Below are positions 59,200-64,000 of a stretch of DNA of 64,000 nt, in pieces. The stretch covers positions 1,860,001-1,924,000 of the forward strand of contig OZ220687.1 in the NCBI GenBank assembly GCA_965116465.1, in the 5' to 3' direction. Under the pieces are notes generated by a model, which worked only from the letters and a program-made list of their open reading frames with translations, was not told the origin of the DNA and made no database searches. Made by a program: the position numbers and the translations under genes. Position 1 is the first letter of the stretch. Each line of letters starts with the position of its first letter. This stretch comes from VXNF01 sp965116465. Lineage in GTDB: Bacteria > Actinomycetota > Acidimicrobiia > Acidimicrobiales > CATQHL01.

Positions 59200-59678
59200 G
59201 CACGCGCAAGACCCTCTACCTCGCCAACCCCTACGGGTTCTCCCCGGCCCAGCGGGCCGGGCCGCTCAACGACCTCATCGCCGCACTCGAGGCGGTCGGC
59301 GCCGAGCCCTGGGAGCCCTTCGCCCTCGGCGATCAGGAGGGATGGGTGGGTCAGCCCGGGTGGGCCTACAAGATCGGGCAGAACGACCTGCGGCTCGTCC
59401 GCGACGCCGACGGCATCTTCGCCGTCGTGAACGGGTGCCCGCCCGACGAGGGCGTCATGGTGGAACTCGGCATGGCCATCGCCTGGGGCAAGCCCACGTT
59501 CCTGTTCCGTGACGACTTCCGGCGCTGTGCCGACAGCGAGGCGTACCCGCTCAATCTCATGGTGTTCACCGGGCTGCCGGAGGATGGCTGGGAGGACTAC
59601 TGGTACAGCTCGGTGGAGGAGATCGCCGACCCCGGCAAGGCCCTCGCCCGCTGGTTGCGCGGCGAGCCGCTGACCTGA
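59196..59678 (+). CDS. Nucleoside 2-deoxyribosyltransferase-like protein
   Basis: 160 residues from a GTG overlapping the lysC stop by four bases. KTLYLANPYGFSPAQR at the N-terminus, DADGIFAVVNGCPPDEGVMVELGMAIAWGKP with a conserved Glu as the candidate nucleophile, and LFRDDFRRCAD fit the nucleoside 2-deoxyribosyltransferase / YtoQ-like family, which transfers or hydrolyses deoxyribose from nucleosides. Its coupling to aspartokinase is unusual and no metabolic reason is evident. Confidence 0.75.
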   Translation: MSTRKTLYLANPYGFSPAQRAGPLNDLIAALEAVGAEPWEPFALGDQEGWVGQPGWAYKIGQNDLRLVRDADGIFAVVNGCPPDEGVMVELGMAIAWGKPTFLFRDDFRRCADSEAYPLNLMVFTGLPEDGWEDYWYSSVEEIADPGKALARWLRGEPLT

Positions 59679-59688
59679 ATCGAAGCGG

Positions 59689-59711
59689 CGGGGGTCGCGG
59701 TCCGGCCCCCG
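59689..59711 (+). terminator. Hairpin after the lysC unit
   Basis: CGGGGG (59689-59694) pairs with CCCCCG (59706-59711) around an 11-base loop, just after the deoxyribosyltransferase-like stop and before the next promoter-like box. A modest candidate. Confidence 0.35.
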
Positions 59712-59744
59712 ACCGTTCGGCAAGCGTGGGTTAGCATCGCCGCC

Positions 59745-60656
59745 GTGCACTATCCGCCCGAAGCCCTGGCCGGCGTGTTCCCGGTCTTCCAGACGCCCTT
59801 CGACGAGAACGACGACATCGACGCCGCCGCCCTCGCCGCCGAGATCGAGTGGGTGTACGCCTGTGAGGTGGACGGGATCGTGCTGGCGATGGTGTCGGAG
59901 GTGCTGCGGCTGAGCACCACCGAGCGCAGGCACCTGGCCGAGCTCTCGTGCAGCCTCGGCCTGCCGCACGGGCCGGTGATCGTCTCGGTGGGGGCCGAGA
60001 GCACCAAGGTCGCCGTCGACCTGGCGCGTCACGCCCAGAGCGTCGGGGCCACCGCCGTCATGGCCATCCCCCCCATCTCGGTGGGGGTGGGCGACAGCGA
60101 GTTGTCGGCCTACTACGAGGCGCTGCTGGCCGCCATCGACATTCCCGTGGTGGTGCAGGACGCCAGCGGCTACGTGGGGCGGCCGATGTCCATCGAGATG
60201 CAGGCGAACCTGTTGGACGCCTACGGCGATCGGGTGCTGTTCAAGCCCGAGGCCGTGCCCATCGGCCCGCGCCTGACCGAACTGCGCGACGCCACCGGTG
60301 GGCGGGCCCGCGTGTTCGAGGGCTCCGGCGGCATCGCGCTCGTGGACAACTACCGGCGCGGCATCGTCGGCACCATGCCGGCGGCGGACACCCCGTGGGC
60401 GCTGGTTGCCCTCTGGCGGGCGCTGGAGGCGGGCGACGAGGCGCGCGTCGAGGCCATCGCCGACCCGCTGGCCCGCCTGGTCTCGCTCATGGACAGCCTC
60501 GACGCCTTCGTGGCGATCGAGAAGCACCTGCTGGTTGCCGAGGGGATCTTTCCCAGCGCCCGCCGCCGGGGGCCCGTGGGCTACGACCCCGACCCGGAGA
60601 CGCTGGCGGAGGTGGACCGGCTCGTGGGGCGCCTGCGCGAGGCGGTCGACGGCTAG
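59745..60656 (+). CDS. DapA-family lyase/aldolase (dihydrodipicolinate synthase-like)
   Basis: 303 residues from a GTG. It has the N-terminal GVFPVFQTPFDENDDID and TIM-barrel strands with VLFKPEAVPIGPRL, whose Lys is the expected Schiff base, and a tyrosine in QDASGYVGRP. The family splits or joins keto acids; this member has SEVLRLSTTERR where true DapA has GEsptLs, and adjacent genes are catabolic, so it is probably not the lysine-pathway DapA. TAGCAT lies seven bases before the GTG. It appears to begin an operon with the SMP-30-like and hydantoinase genes. Confidence 0.82.
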   Translation: MHYPPEALAGVFPVFQTPFDENDDIDAAALAAEIEWVYACEVDGIVLAMVSEVLRLSTTERRHLAELSCSLGLPHGPVIVSVGAESTKVAVDLARHAQSVGATAVMAIPPISVGVGDSELSAYYEALLAAIDIPVVVQDASGYVGRPMSIEMQANLLDAYGDRVLFKPEAVPIGPRLTELRDATGGRARVFEGSGGIALVDNYRRGIVGTMPAADTPWALVALWRALEAGDEARVEAIADPLARLVSLMDSLDAFVAIEKHLLVAEGIFPSARRRGPVGYDPDPETLAEVDRLVGRLREAVDG

Positions 60657-60689
60657 ACGCACCCGCAACGGGTCGCCGGGGCAGCCGTT

Positions 60690-61643
60690 ATGGCGTCGAG
60701 GACGTTCGCCTCGCGCCTCTGTGCGCCGGAGGGGCCCACCATCGGGCCGGACGGGTGGGTCCTGAACGTCTGCTCCTTCACGCGGGACGAGGCCTGGCCC
60801 ACCCGCGGCGGTGACATCTGTGCAACCAACCTGGGCGCGCCGGGCCGGACGAGGCGGCTGTTCAACACCAGCGCCGACGGTGTGGTGGGGCTGCCGGCCG
60901 CGCTGGCGTTCGGCCCCGACGGTGCGCTGTACGTCACCGACGAGGGGCACCGGGCCATCTTGCGGGTCACCCCCGACGGCACTCGCAGTCGCTGGGTGGA
61001 CGCCTTCGACGGCGAGCCGCTGAACGGCCCCAACGATCTCTGCTTCGACGCCGACGGCAGCTGCTTCTTCACCGACCCGTGGGGCAGCTCGCTGGCGAAC
61101 CCGGTGGGTGCCGTGTACGGCCGGGCCGCCGCCGGCGACGTGCGCCGCATTGATTCCGGCATGGGCTTCCCCAATGGCATCGCGGTGCGCGGCGAGAGGC
61201 TGTACGTGGCCGAGACGCTGCGCAGCTGCGTCTGGGTCTACGACATTGTCGGCCCGGGCGCGGCGGTGGACCGCCGCCTCTTCTGCCGCCAGCCGCCGGT
61301 GCCCGATGCTCCCGTCTGCGGGCCCGACGGCATGGCGTTCGATTCCGAGGGGAACCTGCTCGTGACGCACTACGGCTCGGGCCACGTCTTCGTGTACGAC
61401 GCGGGCGGCATCGAGGTCGACCGGATTCGCTGCGGGGGCACGTCGCCCACGAACGTCTGCTTCGGCGGGGCGGACCACACCACCGTGTTCATCACCGTCG
61501 ACGACACCGGGGAGATCGTCACGGTCGACTGGGGCGTGCGCGGCCAGACGCTCAACTTCTGCCCGTCGGCTTGGCACGGTCCCCATCCCTTTGCTGCCAT
61601 GATGACGATCGACGAAGCTCCGAGGGGAGAGGCAGGGGCATGA
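60690..61643 (+). CDS. SMP-30/gluconolactonase-like protein
   Basis: 317 residues. A beta-propeller with the repeating blade pattern GPDGALYVTDEGHRAILRV, GPNDLCFDADGSCFFTDPWGS (with the metal-binding NDxxxD), GFPNGIAVRGERLYVAETL and PDGMAFDSEGNLLVTHYGSG. Family members hydrolyse sugar lactones in a metal-dependent way. It sits between a DapA-like lyase gene and hydantoinase genes, so it may process a lactone or related ring in the same catabolic route (inference). Confidence 0.85.
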   Translation: MASRTFASRLCAPEGPTIGPDGWVLNVCSFTRDEAWPTRGGDICATNLGAPGRTRRLFNTSADGVVGLPAALAFGPDGALYVTDEGHRAILRVTPDGTRSRWVDAFDGEPLNGPNDLCFDADGSCFFTDPWGSSLANPVGAVYGRAAAGDVRRIDSGMGFPNGIAVRGERLYVAETLRSCVWVYDIVGPGAAVDRRLFCRQPPVPDAPVCGPDGMAFDSEGNLLVTHYGSGHVFVYDAGGIEVDRIRCGGTSPTNVCFGGADHTTVFITVDDTGEIVTVDWGVRGQTLNFCPSAWHGPHPFAAMMTIDEAPRGEAGA

Positions 61644-61680
61644 CTTGCAGGACCAAACGCAGCCACAACGGCGGGACGCC

Positions 61681-63732
61681 GTGACCTCGGTACGCATCGG
61701 GATCGACACCGGCGGCACCTTCACCGACCTGATCGCCTTCGACACCGCCGACGGCACCGTCAGCTCGCGCAAGGTGGCGTCGACGCCGGCGGAGCCGCTG
61801 CGGGCCTTCCTGGGCTCGATCGAGGCCTCCGGCGTCGCCCCGGCGGACATCGCCTTCCTGGTGCACGGCACCACCGTGGCCACCAACACCATGATCCAGC
61901 GAGCCGGCGCCCGGGTGGGCTTCATCTGCACCGCCGGTCACGAGGACATCCCGTACATCCAGCGCGTCAACCGGCAGTTCCTCTACGACCTCACCTGGAA
62001 CAAGCCGCGGCCGCTGCTGGTGAGCCGGCGGGACTGCTTCGGCGTCGCCGAGCGCATCACGGCCGACGGCGAGGTCCTGACACCTCTCACCGCCGAGGCG
62101 GTCGACGACCTCTGCGAGCGGCTTGCCGCCAACGGCGAACTCGAGGCGCTGGCGGTGTGCCTGCTGTTCTCGTACCTCAAGACCGACCACGAGCGAGCGC
62201 TGGCCGATGTTCTCCGTGAGCGGTTCCCGGACCTGCCCCTGTCGGTGAGCCACGAGGTCGCTCCCATCTGGCGGGAGTACGAGCGCTCCAGCACCGTCAT
62301 CGCCGACGCCTACGTCAAGCCGCTGATGCAGGGTTACGTGGCCAGCCTGGCCGGAGGCCTGGCGGCGGCGGACATCGACGTCATCTGGGCGATGATGAAG
62401 TCCAACGGCGGCCTGATGAACGCCGACGCCGCCGCCGACCACCCGATCCACCTGGCCATGTCCGGACCGGCGGGGGGTGCCGTGGCCAGCCGCCACGTGG
62501 CCGGCCTGCTGGGGCTCGAGAACGTGGTCACCATCGACGTCGGCGGCACCAGCGCAGACGTGGCGCTCATCCTGGACGGCGACGTGGGCTACACCACCTC
62601 CTACGAGGTGGAGTGGGGCATCCCCGCGGCGATCCCGCTCATGGACATCCACACGGTCGGCGCCGGGGGCGGGTCGATCGCCTGGGTCAATGCGGGCGGT
62701 TTCCTGCAGGTGGGCCCGCAGAGTGCCGGCGCCGACCCCGGGCCCATCTGCTACGGGGCCGGCGGCACCGAGGTCACCCTCACCGACGCCAACCTGGTGC
62801 TGGGCCATCTCGACCCCGACTACTTCTGCGGCGGGACGATGCGCCTCGACGGGGACCTCGCCCGCCGCGGGGTCGCCGACATGGCGGCGGGGCTGGACAT
62901 GTCATCGCTGGAGTTGGCGCACGCCGTCGTGGAGATCGCGGACGAGAACATGGCCAACGCCATCCGCATGGTGAGCATCGACCGGGGTCACGACCCGCGC
63001 CATTTCGCCTTGCTGGCCTTCGGCGGGGCCGGTCCACTGCACGGTGCCGCGGTGGCGCGCAAGCTGCACATTCCCACGCTGGTGGTTCCCCCCTTCCCCG
63101 GGAGCTTCTCGGCGCTCGGGCTGCTGCTGGGCGACCTCCGTGTCGACAAGCTCTGGACCCAGTCGTTCCGCTCGGACCGCGTCGGCCCCGCCGAGGTGGC
63201 CGAGCGCTTCGCCACCATCGCCCGGGCGGCCACCGAGGAATTGCGCGCCCAGGGCTTCGAGGGCGGGTGCGAGCTGCGCTACGCCATCAACATGCGCTAC
63301 CTGGGCCAGAACTACGAGACCGAGGTTGAGGTGCCACCGATCGACGCGCTCGACGCCGACGGCGCCGCGGCGCAGCTGGAGCTGGCCTACCAGGCCTTCC
63401 ACGACCGCCATCGGGCCATGTACGAGTACGTCATCGCCGATGCCGTCATCGAGATGGTCAGCTTCCGGGTCTCGGCCATCGGCGCCATCCCCCATCCGCG
63501 CCTGGCCCGCGTCCGGCCCGAGAGCGGCCATGCCGAGACCACCCGGCAGGTGCACTTCGGCGGCGAGGGGCTGGTGGACTGTCGCGTGCTGCACCGCCGG
63601 GCGATGCCGATCGACACTGTGCTCGAAGGTCCTCTGATCGTCTCCGAGGAGGGTTCCACGACGCTCGTGGAACCGGGGATGCAGTTGCGCCGCACACCCG
63701 AGGACGTGCTGATCGTGGAGGTGGGCACGTGA
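61681..63732 (+). CDS. hyuA: Hydantoinase/oxoprolinase A subunit
   Basis: 683 residues from the GTG at 61681; a TTG at 61645 is in the same frame. RIGIDTGGTFTDLIAFD is the ATPase-fold entry, VHGTTVATNTMIQRAGARVGFICTAGHEDI and the central GPAGGAVASRHVAGL and TIDVGGTSADVALI are family signatures. HyuA/OplA-type proteins with HyuB perform ATP-dependent ring opening of N-methylhydantoin or 5-oxoproline, or carboxylate acetone-type substrates. The stop overlaps the hyuB start (GTGA). Confidence 0.9.
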   Translation: MTSVRIGIDTGGTFTDLIAFDTADGTVSSRKVASTPAEPLRAFLGSIEASGVAPADIAFLVHGTTVATNTMIQRAGARVGFICTAGHEDIPYIQRVNRQFLYDLTWNKPRPLLVSRRDCFGVAERITADGEVLTPLTAEAVDDLCERLAANGELEALAVCLLFSYLKTDHERALADVLRERFPDLPLSVSHEVAPIWREYERSSTVIADAYVKPLMQGYVASLAGGLAAADIDVIWAMMKSNGGLMNADAAADHPIHLAMSGPAGGAVASRHVAGLLGLENVVTIDVGGTSADVALILDGDVGYTTSYEVEWGIPAAIPLMDIHTVGAGGGSIAWVNAGGFLQVGPQSAGADPGPICYGAGGTEVTLTDANLVLGHLDPDYFCGGTMRLDGDLARRGVADMAAGLDMSSLELAHAVVEIADENMANAIRMVSIDRGHDPRHFALLAFGGAGPLHGAAVARKLHIPTLVVPPFPGSFSALGLLLGDLRVDKLWTQSFRSDRVGPAEVAERFATIARAATEELRAQGFEGGCELRYAINMRYLGQNYETEVEVPPIDALDADGAAAQLELAYQAFHDRHRAMYEYVIADAVIEMVSFRVSAIGAIPHPRLARVRPESGHAETTRQVHFGGEGLVDCRVLHRRAMPIDTVLEGPLIVSEEGSTTLVEPGMQLRRTPEDVLIVEVGT

Positions 63733-64000
63733 CAGCGCTGCTCACTCCTCCGGATAGCCCGCCGGCCGCCGCCGACCTCGCCGTCGACCAGGTCACCCTC
63801 ACGGTCATCGACAACTACCTGGCCACCACCTGCCGCGAGATGGGCGTCGCCATGATGCGCACCGCCTACTCGCCGATGTTCAACGAGGCGCTGGACTTCT
63901 CCTGCGTGCTGTTCGACGCCAAGGGGCGGATGATCGCCCAGGCGGAGTTCTGCCCCTCCCAGATCGGGACCATCAAGTTCACCATCGAGTGGATGCTGGA
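63729..64000 (+). CDS. hyuB: Hydantoinase/oxoprolinase B subunit, partial
   Basis: The first 90 residues are present; the gene runs off the right edge. The segment DQVTLTVIDNYLATTCREMG, MMRTAYSPMFNEALDFSCVLFD and GRMIAQAEFCPSQIGTI is the typical N-terminus of HyuB. It starts at a GTG overlapping the hyuA stop by four bases and forms the heteromeric enzyme with HyuA. Confidence 0.93.
   Translation, partial: MTALLTPPDSPPAAADLAVDQVTLTVIDNYLATTCREMGVAMMRTAYSPMFNEALDFSCVLFDAKGRMIAQAEFCPSQIGTIKFTIEWML

Noticed and set aside
59745..60656. Lysine-pathway dapA next to lysC
   Set aside because: The sequence departs from true DapA at the conserved threonine/serine region, and the downstream genes are catabolic.
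58551..61931. Open frame of 1126 codons on the minus strand
   Set aside because: It lies opposite lysC and four other well-supported genes and has no recognisable domain.

Overview
This is a GC-rich bacterial chromosome segment, most likely from an actinobacterium. The class Acidimicrobiia, possibly an uncultured marine or host-associated member, fits best. That placement is an inference from base composition, the many GTG starts, apparent leaderless promoters, a sortase-type surface protein, a small acyl-CoA carboxylase epsilon-like subunit and an alpha/beta aspartokinase. No rRNA is present and no phylogeny could be run.

Layout. 1-11.9 kb holds lipid and acyl-CoA genes (partial PlsC acyltransferase, SDR, CurA-like reductase, acyl-CoA dehydrogenase), an LPXTG protein with acidic repeats, a proline-rich lipoprotein paired with a polytopic membrane protein, a Ski2-like helicase, a KamA-type radical SAM protein and a MidA-type methyltransferase. 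11.9-16.6 kb looks like an accessory island. It contains a solitary AAA/STAND ATPase, decayed copies of the 3' end of the MidA gene, a low-GC stretch with overlapping inverted repeats and a 13-G run. It ends in a translationally coupled two-gene cassette: a sterol 24-C-methyltransferase homologue followed by a Rieske oxygenase that resembles the DAF-36/Neverland sterol C7-desaturases. This cassette is the most striking content of the window.

16.7-33 kb holds a D-aminoacylase-type amidohydrolase, acetyl-CoA synthetase, a PNKP-like HAD phosphatase, HtpX, an SDR, an unrecognised protein, a complete glycine-cleavage operon with split P protein (gcvT-gcvH-gcvPA-gcvPB), a secreted cadherin-like protein, tRNA-Tyr, adenine deaminase and a GNAT acetyltransferase. 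33.0-49.7 kb is the core information-processing cluster: tRNA-Thr, tRNA-Met, tRNA-Trp, secE, nusG, rplK, rplA, rplJ, rplL, rpoB, rpoC, rpsL, rpsG, fusA, tuf, rpsJ. The usual continuation into rplC and rplD is absent; after rpsJ the next gene is on the other strand.

49.7-64 kb holds a lactate-utilisation operon (lutA-lutB-lutC plus an MFS transporter), a divergent acyl-CoA carboxylase beta gene with a small epsilon-like gene, a degenerate methyltransferase-like protein, an S51-like protein, a membrane-anchored cyclophilin, aspartokinase with an internal start for a beta subunit, a deoxyribosyltransferase-like protein, and a run of DapA-like, SMP-30-like and hydantoinase A/B genes that leaves the window.

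Many genes not preceded by a Shine-Dalgarno sequence show a TANNNT-like -10 box 5-8 bases before the start codon, which suggests widespread leaderless transcription. Overlaps of the GTGA type between neighbouring genes (lut, gcv, sterol cassette, acc, hyu) mark translationally coupled operons.
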